Shown piece after piece: positions 35,142 to 47,255 of a DNA stretch of 64,000 nt (position 1 is the stretch's first letter; each line of letters begins with the position of its first letter). The notes under the pieces were generated by a model that had not been told where the DNA came from, made no database searches, and saw only the letters and a list, made by a program, of their open reading frames with translations. The DNA comes from Pinus tabuliformis (taxonomy: Eukaryota; Streptophyta; Pinopsida; Pinales; Pinaceae), in the NCBI GenBank assembly GCA_031772625.1, contig CM062808.1, positions 477,397,655 to 477,461,654 on the forward strand, given 5' to 3'. The translations under genes were made by a program, and so were the position numbers.

Positions 35142-35375
35142 GGACCAACCATCTCGCATAATTTGGATCAAACCATAGAGGGTGAATATTGTAGGGATAA
35201 GAAGAAATGCTGAAAGTTTGGACCAACCATCTCGCAAAATTTGGATCAGACCATAGAGGGGGAATATTGTAGGGACAAAAATAAATGGGGAAAGTTTGGA
35301 ACAACCATCTCACAAAATTTGGATCAGGCCATAGAGGGCGAATACTGCAGGGATAAAAAGAAATGTGGAAAGTGA
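35142..35375. repeat. 78-bp tandem repeat, three copies
   Basis: Units starting GGACCAACCATCTC at 35142, 35220 and 35298. Each carries AATTTGGATCA..CCATAGAGGG and GAATAYTGYAGGGA. As 78 is a multiple of three, the minus strand stays open with a 26-residue period (DPNFARWLVQ motif). The same array recurs at 37795-38045. Confidence 0.85.
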
Positions 35376-35559
35376 TGAATAGTAAGGTAGCCATTTGACA
35401 TTACCAAGAATTGCACATGAACCATCTTGAGGATTGTGATACTGTAATCTAAAAAAAAATGCATGAAAAATGGGAGCTTACATTAACCTGGCAATAGCTA
35501 AGGTTGAACTTAATAACAGGTAATTTCAACAATTGGCTTCATCTTAGAGGTATTTGAAT

Positions 35560-36227
35560 GAATTTCTCACAGCTGAAAATGATAAACTGAGGGCTCATTG
35601 GAGATATGATGTTGAAGATCTGCACAAGGCTGAGGATAAACTGACTCTGAAAAGCCTTTCACCATTTGAACAACTCCATGCAGCTTCTGAGGTGACATTG
35701 AAGAAAATGTTTGACATACAAATATTACTGAAGGGAGCTTTCTGGATCCCATTAAAGTCACCCGCAATAGTGATATTCTCACCCATAATGTCCTTAAAGA
35801 TGATCCTATCTACAAAAGGGAGGGCATCAAGATTATAGCGATCATTAAGATGATCACCATAGAAGTCAGTAAAACCAATGGCACGCTTCACATTGTACAT
35901 GGTCACGTTGGATATAAAGATGCCCTTCACCTAACCTCCTCTGCCCGCAAATGTCTTTACACTAATAGTTGTTTCTGTGTTGATTACAAGAATATATTCT
36001 ACATGAATATCTGTGATCCCTCCATACATTTCACTACCCAATGCAAGTCTTGCACTTATATGGCTTTCACATACTATGTGGTAGATAATAATCTTGAAAC
36101 TAGGACGACCAAAAGCAATACCATACTCATCCAAGGAACTCTTTATCGCAATTGAATCATCACCAGTGCTGATGTAACAATCTTCTATGCAGACATCATT
36201 GCAGGGATCTATCAAATTATACATCAC
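35560..36227 (-). pseudogene. GH28 polygalacturonase-like relic A, one exon
   Basis: Minus-strand translation matches plant glycoside hydrolase family 28 (pectin-degrading parallel beta-helix): DVCIEDCYISTGDDSIAIKS with the paired catalytic Asp kept, then GIAFGRPSF, LALGSEMYGGI, VINTETTISVKT, GRGG, and in the next frame GIFISNVTM, FKDIMGENITIAG and FSNICMSNI. The C-terminal PQPCADLQ motif is reached only after a frameshift near 35650; another frame break lies near 35930. Upstream exons are missing: the sequence before the first Asp looks like an intron end. Enzymes of this family act on homogalacturonan in the cell wall. Confidence 0.85.
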
Positions 36228-37099
36228 AATGAGAAATCAACATTAGAGCCACTATGGTACTGTAGTGTATAAGGTAGTAACAAATAATCAACAAGTTTCT
36301 TCTATGTTGTTCAGAGGTATAATTTTAATGTGACAACCACAAAATCAGTTTATAATGGGACAACCATAAAATCAGTGAATTGAAACTGGGTGGGGAGGAT
36401 CCCAATCATTCCTCCTAATCACCCAGAATAAGCCCAAGTTACACAAAATTAGAAGGTTAACTTCATATATAATTGATTTAAGGTGATGCATTCTTTTCTT
36501 TGGATAGAGGCGTTCTTTTCTTTAAATGGAAAAATTATCTTCTCTAATGCATTATTTCATTGTGTATGGATTTTGGCTTGGTTATGCTTCAAATTTATTT
36601 CAGCCTATGCTTTGCCCTTGTGGGAGGAGGACTTCATACCCATTTGGCTAGATAAGTACAATAAAGGCGTTGATATCTCCAGGAAAAGTTCAAGATGGTT
36701 CCTAGTGATATCTCCCCTTGCACAATGTATAATCTGATAAAAGAATCTTAATCTTAAGCCAATGGAAGCTTCTAATAATTGAAAAAGCCAAATTATTCGA
36801 GTACACAAGAAATGCCACTAAATAGTACATATTTGTAAGGTAGAATTTCAAACCTTAAAAATAAGGATGGAAATCTAAGAAGATTAATCCATATGGGACT
36901 TACCTTGGATGATAGTGAGCTAGGAAGCAAGTGCTTGTAAAAAGAAACTAAAGATTTAGTCTTAGGAGTGAAGACCAATGAAGAATTAAGATTTTTTTAA
37001 GGTGATCATTAATTTGTATCACAAAAGCTAGCTCACATAAGTTGGTGGATGAATCACCACACAAAATTTATGTGATCACCTTCCATGAGGATTAAATAA
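36228..37099. other. spacer of the segmental duplication
   Basis: Copies of 38902-39760: a former GH28 intron side (AACATTAGAGCCA), a block with TTTTCTTTGGATAGAGGC and CTTCTCTAATGCATTATTTC, and the second half of the 455-bp unit. No supported gene. Confidence 0.65.
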
Positions 37100-37570
37100 T
37101 TGTGAAAATATTGTACTTGCAGTTTCACCTTCTGAACATTCTTCACTTACAACATCACTACCCCTCTCAATAGTACTATCACCAAAATTCTCTTCCTTGA
37201 AAAATGATAAGGGAATCTTTGAAAGGCAATTAGCACTGCTTTCATTTTATCATCTAGCATGGTAGTTTCCTGAAGTTGAAGGGAATATTCTAAGTACCAC
37301 AACACATCACCCATAGTGGGCATGCCAATACCCTAGTTAGCCAAACACTTTTCAGCTGTCTCCCTAAACTTTATCAGGCAGTTAGGATTGATTGTATTTA
37401 CAATATTATGATCAATAATTTGGCCAAGCATGCCTCTCCTTTGTCAATTCATTTCCCACTTCTATGTTGACTTTCTCTCTGGGAAGAGAAGGATTGATGG
37501 TTGGCCTTCCACATATCACCTTCATTAGCACTACTCCAATGGAGTAGATGTCATATTTTTCTAAAATTAT
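37100..37570 (-). pseudogene. CrRLK1L receptor kinase relic B, most reduced copy
   Basis: Only the C-lobe end and the tail remain: YSIGVVLMKVICGRPTINPSLPREKVN (shown in parts: YSIGVVLMKV, PSLPREKVN), then a frameshifted [12 protein letters not shown] stretch, MGDVLWYLEYSLQL-like sequence near 37290 and the acidic tail near 37180. Everything before the DVYSFG motif is missing and replaced by spacer. It is clearly a copy of the same gene as relics A and C. Confidence 0.75.
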
Positions 37571-37794
37571 ATGACAATTATTGAAATAGAGAAGAGAGTT
37601 GTACATGTTTTGGTCCTATAGATAGAAGGAAGAGTACATTTGGTTGGAAAATGGGATGCCTAAACAATAATGTCCAGAACTGGATTGTAGACTGTCACTC
37701 TCTCTTATAGGCAATAAACAAATGAATGAGCGAAGGACCCTGAGGTTTAGAAATCAATCAGTGATAGTCCTTCTACTGCATGTAAGGGGTAATT
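37571..37794. other. spacer between kinase B and second 78-bp array
   Basis: Duplicate of about 34910-35130; no coding region. Confidence 0.6.
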
Positions 37795-38045
37795 ATGGTT
37801 CAACTTTCCATTGGATGAGCCATCTCGCAAAATTTGGATCAGGCCATCGAAGGTGAATATTGTAGGGATAAAAATAAATGTAGAAAGTTTGGACCAGCCA
37901 TATCGCAAAATTTGGATCATGCCATAGAGGGAGAAATACTGCACTGATAAAAAGAAATGGCGAAAGTTTGGATCAACCATCTCACAAAATTTGGATCAGG
38001 CCTTAGGGGGCGAATACTGCAGGGATACAAATAAATGTGGAAAGC
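37795..38045. repeat. 78-bp tandem repeat, second array, three copies
   Basis: Same unit as at 35142 with more substitutions (GCCATCTCGCAAAATTTGGA). Small indels have closed the minus-strand periodic frame that is still open in the first array. Confidence 0.8.
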
Positions 38046-38241
38046 GATGAATAGTAAGGTAGTCATTTGACATTACCAAGAATTGCACATGAACCACTAT
38101 CTCGAGGATAGTGATATTGTAATCTCCAAAAAATGATTGAAAAATGGGAACTTGCATTAACGTAGCAATAACCAAGGTTGAACTCAATAACAAGTAATTT
38201 GAACAATTGGCTTCATCCTAGATGTCTTTGGATGAATTTCT

Positions 38242-38901
38242 CACAAGTGAAAATGAACAAACTGAGGACTCATTGAAAATACGATGTTGAAGATCTGCAC
38301 AAGCCTGAGGCTAAACTAAGTCTGAAAAGCCTTTCACATTTGAACAAATCCATGCAGCTTCTAAGGTGACATTGAAGAAAATGTTTAACATACAAATATT
38401 ATTGAAGGGAGCTTTCTGGATCCCATTAAAGTCACCCACAATAGTGATATTCTCACCCATAATGTCCTTAAAGATGATCTTATCTACAACAAAGAAGGCA
38501 TCAAGATTATAATGATCATCAAGATGATCAGCATAAAACCCAGTAACACCAATGACACACTTCACATTGTTCATGGTCACGATAGATATAAAGATGCCCT
38601 TCACATAACCTCCTCTGCATGCAGACATCTTTACACTGATAGTTGTTTCTGTGTTGATTACAAGAATATCTTCTACATGAGTATTTGTGATCCCTCCAAA
38701 CATTTCACCACCCAATGCAAATCCTGCACTTGTATGACTTTGACTGACTATGTGGAAGATAATAATGTTGAAACTAGGATAGCCAAAAGCAATACCATAC
38801 TCATCCCAACCACTCTTTATTGCAATTGAATCATTACTGGTGTTGATGCAACAATCTTCTATGCAAACATCATTGCAAGAATCTGTTAAATAATACATCA
38901 C
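38242..38901 (-). pseudogene. GH28 polygalacturonase-like relic B, one exon
   Basis: A single minus-strand frame of about 196 codons (38901 to 38311) covers the same exon as relic A: DVCIEDCCINTSNDSIAIKS, FALGGEMFGGI, VINTETTISVKM, FKDIMGENITIVG, FNNICMLNI and CSNVKGFSDLV. The first of the paired catalytic Asp residues is changed (Asn-Asp in place of Asp-Asp), so the product would not be active. A UAG at about 38311 precedes PQACADLQ, the family's C-terminal motif. Frame integrity is better than in relic A, yet the catalytic change and missing upstream exons make it a pseudogene. Confidence 0.85.
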
Positions 38902-39770
38902 AATGAGAAATCAACATTAGAGCCAGTATGGAACTGTAGTGTATAAGGCAGTAACAAATAATCAACAAGTTTCTTCTATGTTGTTCAAAGGTATAATTTT
39001 AATGTGACAACAACAAAATCAATTTATAATAACCATAAAATTAGTGAATTGAAACTGTGTGGGGAGGGTCCCAATCATTCCTCCTAATCACCCAGAATAA
39101 ACCCAAGTTACACAGAATTAGAAGGTTAACTTCATAGATAACCGATTTAAGGTGACACCTTCTTTTCTTTGGATCGAGGCATTCTTTTCTTTAAATGGAA
39201 AAATTATCTTCTCTAATGCATTATTTCTTTGTGTATGGATTTTGGCTTGGTTATGCTTCAAATTTCTTTCAGCCTGTGCTTTTCCCTTATGGGAGGAGGA
39301 CTTCATACCCATTTGACTAGATAAGTACAATAAAGGCGTTGATATCTTCGAGAAAAGTTCAAGATGGTTCCTAGTGATATCTCCCCTTGCACAATGCATA
39401 ATCTAATAAAAGAATCTTAATCTTAAGCCAATGGAAGCTTCTAATAATTAAAAACGCCAAAGTATTCTAGTACACAAGAAATGCCATTGAATAGTACATA
39501 TTTGTAAGGTAAAATTTCAAACCTTAAAATAAGGATGGAAATCTAGCAAAATTAATCCATATGGGACTTACCTTGGATGACAGTGAGCTAGGAAGCAAGT
39601 GCTTTTAAAAAGAAACTGAAGATTTAGTCTTAGGAGTGAAGACCAATGAAACATTAAGATTTTCTAAAGGTGATTATTAATTTGTATCACAATGGCCAGC
39701 TCACATAAGTTTGTGGATGAATTACCACAAAGAAAATTTATGTGATCACCTTCCATGAGGATTAAATAAT
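38902..39770. other. spacer of the segmental duplication, second copy
   Basis: Duplicate of about 36228-37090, ending in the second half of the 455-bp unit. No gene seen. Confidence 0.65.
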
Positions 39771-40725
39771 TGTGAAAATATTGTACTTGCAGTCGCATAT
39801 TAAGAACCTTCTTCAATTACAACATCATTACCCGTCTCAATAGTACTATCACCAAAATTCTCTTCCTCGGAAAATTTTAAGGGAATCTCTGAAAGGTGAT
39901 TAGCACTGCTTTCATTTGATCATCTAGCATGGAAGTTTTAAGAAGTTGAAGGGCATATTCTAAGTTCCACAACACATCACCCATAGTGGGCATGCCAATA
40001 CCGTAGTCAACCAAACACTTTTCAGTTGTCTCCCCAAGATTTCCCAGGGAGTTAGGATTGATTGTGTTTATAAGATGATGATCAATAATTTGGCCAAGCA
40101 TGACTCTCCTTTGCCAATGCATTTCCAACTCTGCTATATTTACTTTCTCTTTGGGAACAAAAGGATTGATGGTTGACCTTCCACATAGCACCTTCATTAG
40201 CACTACTCCAAAGGAGTAGACATTAGATTTTTCTGTCAACTGCTGCCTTTTGAAGTACTCGGGGTCAATATATCTAAAGCAACCTTTGACTGCAGTACTC
40301 ACATGGGTTTCATCTAGAGCAGGTCTAGTCTTTGAAAGCTCAAAGTCTGCCACCTTTGCCACAAAATTCTCATCCAACAAAATGTTCATTGTCTTTACAT
40401 CATGGTGAATGATTCCTTGCTCTGTGCCTGTGTGAAGGTAGTACAGGCCCATGGTAGCCCCTTATGCATATATCAAGTCTCTGCATCCATGACGTAGGAG
40501 GAAGATCTGATCCATACAAATGGATCCTAAGAGGTCCATTGACCATGCATTCATAAACCAAAATCATCTCATAATTCTCCTTGCAATATCCAATAAGAGA
40601 AACTAGAGGACAGTGGCAAAGCTTAGACAACATTTCAATTTCAGGCCAAAATTTTGCCATACCTTGTTCAATGCTTCTATTTCCACATTTCACAACCTTC
40701 GAATTTATGCCTTACATCGTTTTCT
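39771..40725 (-). pseudogene. CrRLK1L receptor kinase relic C, longest copy
   Basis: Two minus-strand frames (40693-40400, then 40452-39877) cover the kinase from the alpha-C helix (EQGMAKFWPEIEMLSKL) through VYECMVNGPLRIHLYGSDL, the catalytic loop, activation segment (THVSTAVKGCFRYIDPEYF), KSNVYSFGVVLMKVLCGR and MGDVLWNLEYALQL. A frameshift lies near 40440. Key residues have changed: HRD reads His-His-Asp and DFG reads Asp-Phe-Glu. The tail (GDSTIETGNDVV, TASTIFSQL) follows after a frame break near 39880 and a stop near 39810. The glycine-rich loop, membrane segment and malectin-like ectodomain are missing. It best represents the gene from which A and B derive. Confidence 0.87.
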
Positions 40726-40730
40726 TTGCA

Positions 40731-41090
40731 ACATATAGTGCAATTGCTTGTCAATAACCGTGAATGAGGGAAGTCGTCTTCGTCTTCTTTTTCTATTTAT
40801 TTTTAATGTATTAATTACTTCCAGTAAAAGTTCGGAGTTTGTATTTAATAATAATAATAATAATTCAAAGAAAAAATCATTTTCTTTAAATCAAAGTTTT
40901 TCGATTAAAATTATTTTGATCATACTTAAGTTTTTGATTAATGAATTTTTAATTTATATTTAAATATCAATAAAATGATTTTTTTTTTTCATTTTTATTA
41001 TAGTTAGGAATAAATATTATGTCATAAATCATAAAAAAAATGTTTTTACAGTTTTGAAATTAATTAATTAATTATATAGGGAGAGAGAGT

Positions 41091-41139
<49 letters not shown>

Positions 41140-41730
41140 TTAAATATTGTTATAATATTTTATTTTGGTAAATTATTTTAATATTTAAATATGTTTAATT
41201 TTATTTTAATATTAAAATTATTTTTTTGAGTTAAGTGGGGATGTGTAAGTTTATTTATTTGTCACTTTTAAAATAAAAATAAATAAATTATACTCTAAAG
41301 AGAAAAATAATGTTGGCTATAATAATAATAATAAATAAATTATGTTTTAAATAGAAAAACAAGTGCTACATAGTAGCTAGTACCTGCTATTTAGTATAAA
41401 CATAGTTAAATTAAAGTAAAAATTAATAATTCAAGTTAGTTTTTAGGTTTGGAACTTAGTCAATTTAGGCTTTCACTGATTGGTAAATTGAGGTATTTTG
41501 TTAATCCAATTTTACCCAACCAAATAATAATGTCTTATATTATAGTGATAATGTTTTTGTTGAAAAGATCATTTAGAAGTTTTTACATTTTCATGTAAAG
41601 TATAAATAGATATATTTTAAAGAGTAGATAGACATGCCTATAAAAATATAATTTATGAATGCTTAATATTTTAGGAAAATTTATAAGAATAAAAATAAAA
41701 GTTTATAATAACAAAAATAAAAGTTATAAC

Positions 41731-41767
<37 letters not shown>

Positions 41768-42628
41768 CATATTGTTTTTACCTAAAATTATATGATATAA
41801 TAATATAGCAATTAAAATTGTTTAATATTTTATATAGTTATATATAGTTAAATATTTGATATAATCGATGTATATTTTAAAATTTGATGATGTAATTTAG
41901 TTATTCAATTTGAGTTTTTTGATATTTGCTATATTTAATATTCTATTCATTGGGAATTTAATTATATTTTTTAATTTCTAGTGTTTTTGATATGTGATAT
42001 AGTTGCACTTGTTTTATTACGTTATGTTACTTTAGTGTTTTTGATATGTGATATAGTTGCACTTGTTTTATTACATTATGTTAGCTAAGTTCTCTTTGTT
42101 TAAGTTAAATTTTAACATTTTCTTTTACTGTTGTAAGTGTGTTGTTTTTGTTTTTTCTATCATGTTTTTAATTAAGAATAGTGTGTTATTATTAGTTAGC
42201 TTTAGCTAAATTACTTTATCGTAAAATAAAATAGAATACATAAAATATTGCAAATATATAATTACATATAAGGTTTTCAGTTCCTTTGTTGTTTATATTA
42301 AGCATCATAAGTTATAGCACTCCATTAATTAAATTATTTTTATCCCTTAGTAGTTTATGTCAAAATATGTACATTAAAATTTTTCCCATGAAAATTGAAG
42401 TGGCCTACTATATAAATAACATTATGAAATTCTACTCATATTAAAGTTATATATATGTATGTATGTTGTCTTTAGTGCGACTTTTTGGACTTTCCCGTGT
42501 TGGAATGAGCCGAAAATTTTGAGGTGAAATCTTGATTTGTGTTTTTCAAATTAGTTTTTTAATTGTAGATATAGATTCAGCACCATGAAAAATCCCTAGG
42601 GCACTTGGATTGTGTAGGGTTACCCATC
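40731..42628. other. AT-rich intergenic DNA with microsatellites
   Basis: Contains (TA)n runs at about 41099-41135 and 41740-41762, ATA trinucleotide runs near 40847 and 41320, and a perfect-looking 54-bp tandem duplication (GTGTTTTTGATATGTG) starting at 41981 and 42035. No coding region. Confidence 0.7.
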
Positions 42629-43604
42629 TGTAACACCCCCAAGTTGCATAAAGTTCCATGAAGATCATTATGTTTGTTTTTACTAAAAAGATATTTTAAA
42701 TGCTATTAAATTTGATAAAGAATAGGAACTATTATTGGAAAAAGCCAAGAAACACATGTGGTAATAACCTAAATTATAAGTGGTAATATTTTAAATAAAA
42801 ATGTTTGTTCATTTAAAAGAAAAGCTGCCAAGAAGTAGTTACCCTCTGCGTGCGAGAGGTAATATAGAGAGGGGCAAGGAGCAGAAAAGGCTCCTAGAGC
42901 TGGGTGGAATAAACAAGTGGGAGAAACTTGCTCAATACAGTAAAAAAAGAGTACAATTGGAGGGTGGACCGTAGTCCTAAGGCCTTAGTACAGACTATAA
43001 CTAGAATAGATCCAACATTGAAAAGATTGAAGGTAACTAGTATAGATCCAGCATTGAAAATATTGAAGGTGCTCAGGGGAGAGTCTGGACGTGATTTCCA
43101 GATTCGTGGCTGGGAGGAGAGACCTTTCGGAAAACATCGTTTTTACAGGTTAACATTCAAACTGAGATAGCAAGTTTCATAATAGACTTAATGTTGAGTC
43201 ATAAATAGTGTTATATGCAGTATTCATTAATATCTGTTTACCAGGTTAATCAGAAAACAGAACAAGAAGCTATCAAAAGTATCACTGTCAAACTGTAATT
43301 ATAACTTTCATAGTAACTACTAATGTTTATGCAATCAATTACTTATACTAGATTGTAGCTATTAACATCGAATGCACAGGAAAGTAATTACAATCATAAA
43401 CTATCTTATTAAACAATTTGCATGTTTCGGGAAAGTCCCTGGAATACAAGCCCTCTATTAGTGGTCACAAGATTAAATTAATAGGGAACATAAACTATCA
43501 TTTGGAACAGAGTTAGGAAAAGTTCAGATTCTATCAAAATATCTGAATATGCTAAACAATCATAACTGTAATTTCGGAAGAAGCCTGAAGGTAAAATTGT
43601 GATG

Positions 43605-43688
<84 letters not shown>

Positions 43689-45279
43689 TTTATTTTAGCC
43701 ATTGAAACCCACAGAAAGCTGAAGCATAGCTATTGCAAGCCAATCGAAATTCATAGCCTCAAGAATGTTCTAAACATATGTATATCAAAAGATTGAAAAT
43801 CAACAGTAAGATATGAAACCCCATTATAGTACTGCTATAGTATAACCCAATTATTCACATTTAGAAGAAATTACGTGCAAGATCAGGCAATCAAATTGCT
43901 TACAAACTGCATATAAATATAATTAATTCAGTTCGGTGAATGGAAATACAATAACGAGTATTGAGATAAACCTCAAACCGTCGAGCAATAGTACCGCCCT
44001 TAGGGTTTAAAATCCAGTTTTACATACGGAATCCTAACATGATTAACCACACAAAAGTTTGTTAAGTGTTCTTTATAATTACAGTCCATTAGAACCGGAC
44101 CAGTACATTCAACCAAAACGCAAACTGTCACGAGAGACCGTGACCAGACATGTAACTCCTTCATTCACGAATAAAAAGAAAACTGACCTTTTTAAATCTT
44201 ATGAAAGAGACTAGCTCCAACTTGAAACACCAAGGTCACAATGTAAGAGTTTGGGTACTTAAAAGTCGAAGGATCGAATTCAATAACCGTCAGAGTATTG
44301 CATACCTGCAAGCCAACAGAAGGTAAGATTATGCCATCCTATAGGGTTAAAACCGTCAGATCATCTCTAATAACCAAATAACAAAAGATATAGAAATAGG
44401 TTTACCGGATATAGAAGCATGCTTCCGATAAAGTCGCCCACCTGCAAAGGAAATGAGAGCTCTGTGTTAGCAACCGGAAGGCCAATCCAGGAGGAGCGTA
44501 AACCTTAGAATGAGTATGAAACGAGAGCAACCAATCAAACATTCACCGGATGTTAACAACTTACCAAAGGTAGATGAGATGGGGTGTCTGTCGACTTCTT
44601 CCATCCTTGGAATCGTTCAAGTCATCTCTCTACAATGGCAAAAAACGAACCCTCATTTCTTTCCTATTTATAATCAATTATTCCCAAGCAGTGACCCTTG
44701 AGAAAACAAGACTTTCGAGACAATAGAGAAAGAGTTACCTTGCTGGGTATGACGGACAATCCCTCCCACCCTTAATCCTGGCAGAGCACCATTGGCAGAG
44801 CTTCACCAAAATCCACAACCGAAAACTTTGCAGAGCAACGCGAAGGCCGAGTAAGCCTGAAACAATGAGGAGAGCCAGCGTCGGTGCAGGCAAGTGGTTA
44901 GGGTAATTTGCAAGCCCATCCCGACTATTGGATCAAGGACCTTAGATCGAGGGTGGAGATCACAACATATGGCAAGTGCACAACTCGGTCTTGGCCCTTG
45001 GCATGTACAAGAACCGCATGGAGGCACAGACCATGGCCAACACACCATGAACGCGTGTAAAGCCATGTGCACGCAGACCTGCCATGGTGGTAACCTTTAA
45101 TTACATTCAATGATAAGTACAACAGGCAGATGGCATATCCCTCAGGATTACAAGCCATTAAACATATGAAATATTGTATGTATGCATAATTATTAATGAA
45201 CATATTAGGGATAGTGCGAAGCATAAAGAATTTTTTTTTACTATGTATATTTCGGTTTTTGTAAAGTTTTGATGTTAGA
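42629..45279 (+). repeat. 5' LTR of the chromovirus
   Basis: Starts TGTAACACCCCCAAGTTGC, identical to the start of the 3' copy at 50127. The right end is set by the primer site at 45282. Being about 2.65 kb, it is long, and it holds a (TA)n run at about 43606-43686. Confidence 0.7.
43606..43686. repeat. (TA)n microsatellite
   Basis: About 40 uninterrupted TA dinucleotides within the LTR. Both strands appear open as Ile-Tyr repeats, an artefact of the run. Confidence 0.95.
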
Positions 45280-45281
45280 AA

Positions 45282-45293
45282 TGGTATCAGAGA
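45282..45293 (+). other. primer-binding site of the chromovirus
   Basis: TGGTATCAGAGA, initiator-Met tRNA type. Confidence 0.8.
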
Positions 45294-45388
45294 CAAGTTC
45301 GATCACCGAGGCCCTTTGGGAGAAGCTATGTATAGGAACTGTGTGCTTGAATTTTTGATTAAAAACTTTTAATTAAAACTACTTATGT

Positions 45389-46720
45389 GTGAATACAAAT
45401 AACAGGAAAAAAAATCACTCCAACAAAAAGTACAACAAGTGCAACATGCAGAGGAACTTAGGACCACCTGAATCGCTTGGGGCAGCTTATGTAAATGCTA
45501 ACCTGGATATTTGGATTCAGCTGGGCGAGGAATCCCGTAAGCCAATGCAGTATTACTCGAAACAATGCAGCAGTTGCGTGCGGAAATGACTAGTTTGAGA
45601 ACAGATAATGAATGTCTGCATGTAGAATAGGAAAGAATCTTAAGAACTTTGTCCAAACAAAAAAATCAGCATCATCCAGACCCCAGCGTAGAGGATCGGG
45701 AAAAGACCCCAACCACTCAGCATAGGGAAGAAAACGTTGTATCTGCTGAAAGAAATAGAGAAGAGGATGAGGGGCACTCAGATAATGTATCTGACCAACA
45801 TAAAATAAGAAACAAAAGCCAGAACCACAGACATAATTACAAGGAGAGTTTAAGAAAATCCTTCCCATTTTGAAGGAGAATCTGAAGAAGCCGTGGAAGC
45901 CTGGTTAATCGATATGGGCAAATACTTCCAGATTTATGAATATACTGAAAAATTGAAGGCACGATTGACAGTTTACCAGCTGAGGGAGAAAGTGACTCTC
46001 TGGTGGGAAGAAATTAAGGCAGTAAGGAAAATTGATGAAGAACTAGTCACATGGAATTAATTTCAAAAATATTTCAAAGATAAATATCTAACTTAACACT
46101 ATTATGATGAGAAAGTGAATGAATTCCATGAGCTAAGATTGGGAACCTTAACAATGGATGAATATGTGACTAGATTCACATCCTTGCTCCACTATGTTCC
46201 TTATATGCAAGAGGAGAAGGCCAAAATTCAGTGTTTTATTAGTAGCTTACCAAATTTTATGAAGGAGAAACTAGAATTTGACTACCCTAAGACAATGGAT
46301 GATGCTGTGAGGAAGGCTCGCATTTGCTATCAGCGAATGAAACAAAGGAATGAAGGGACAAAATGGGGATCAAGAAAGAAGGGTAGAAATCCGATCCCAA
46401 GCGGACACCTGAAATTTGTTAATCATAAGAATACATAGCAAAAGGCATTCAACAGGTTTTCAGCTAGAAATCCACCTAGAACTGCATATTCTGAGAATAG
46501 GCCAGCTGAAGGGGTCACAAAATCTGCCAATGATCAGCAATCAAAACCACCACTAAAATGTTGGGGTTGCGGAGAACCCCATTATTACAAAAATTTTCCA
46601 CAAAGAGCTAGAACAAAGCAGTTATCAAACATGCAAGAAGCATCCATAGTTGATGAAGTGGCAAGGATCATACCAAGAATTAATGCTGCCTTGATAATCA
46701 TCAGGACAAATTCCAGCCCA
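45389..46720 (+). pseudogene. chromovirus gag
   Basis: Recognised by the Retrotrans_gag-type stretch: VTLWWEEIKAV near 45990, FKDKYLT near 46075, then NEFHELRLGTLTMDEYVTRF, SLLHYVPYM, RCFISSLP-like FISSLPNFMKEKLEF and a basic linker. A knuckle at about 46556-46600 reads CWGCGEPHYYKNF, with the last Cys changed to Phe and one spacing residue short. Stops at about 46060 and 46096 and frame changes between 45590 and 45900 break it. In an active element this protein forms the particle and binds RNA. Confidence 0.8.
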
Positions 46721-47230
46721 CAATGATCGAATGTGAAGGTATGATTGCTAAGCAACCTGTTTCTTTTTTATTTGACCCAGGTGGTAGCTTAAGCTATGTC
46801 AGTCCTAAAGTGGTTGAAAAATGTTAGTAAGTAGAAAAATTTCAAAACCTTGGCTAGTACAACTAGACATTGGCACAAAGAGGAAAGTTAATGCCAAGAC
46901 AGAACGTTGTCCCATAACCATTTCTGGGTAGCCTATTTATGTTGATCTTAATATATTACACTTGGGCTCTTATGACATACTAATCGAGATGGACTGGTTG
47001 GAAAAATGTTGGTCTCTGGTAGACTGTAAACAGAAATTGTAAGTTTTGTTTCAGAATCAGGTCAAAGAGGGGATTACAAGGAACAAAAACCAGCACCAAG
47101 CTCCATCCTATTACTACCAACCAATTGGGAAAATGTTTAAAAAAGGGTGTCAAATTTACACCATGCAAGTGGGGTTTACAAACTATAAAAATAAAACGAC
47201 CTCTCTAGAGAATATTCCTGTAATTTAGGA
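46721..47230 (+). pseudogene. chromovirus protease region
   Basis: VSFLFDPGGSLSYVS matches the retropepsin start, with Asp-Pro-Gly in place of Asp-Ser-Gly. Later ILIEMDWLEKCWSLVDC fits the usual LIGMDWL...VDC motif at the protease end, out of frame in places. Two stops follow the first motif near 46822. Confidence 0.7.
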
Positions 47231-47255
47231 TTTTATAGATGTATTTTCGGAAAAT

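Larger units (their letters stand above)
33600..40730. repeat. tandem segmental duplication of a CrRLK1L plus GH28 unit, about 2.5 copies
   Basis: Order along the plus strand: kinase A, 78-bp repeats, GH28 A, spacer, kinase B, 78-bp repeats, GH28 B, spacer, kinase C. All coding relics lie on the minus strand. Spacing is about 2.7 kb between GH28 copies and about 2.6-3.2 kb between kinase tails. Both coding and spacer parts are shared, so the block was duplicated as DNA and not by separate retroposition. Confidence 0.85.

Noticed and set aside
43478-43796. Ile-Tyr repeat frames on both strands
   Set aside because: Produced by the (TA)n microsatellite in the chromovirus LTR.
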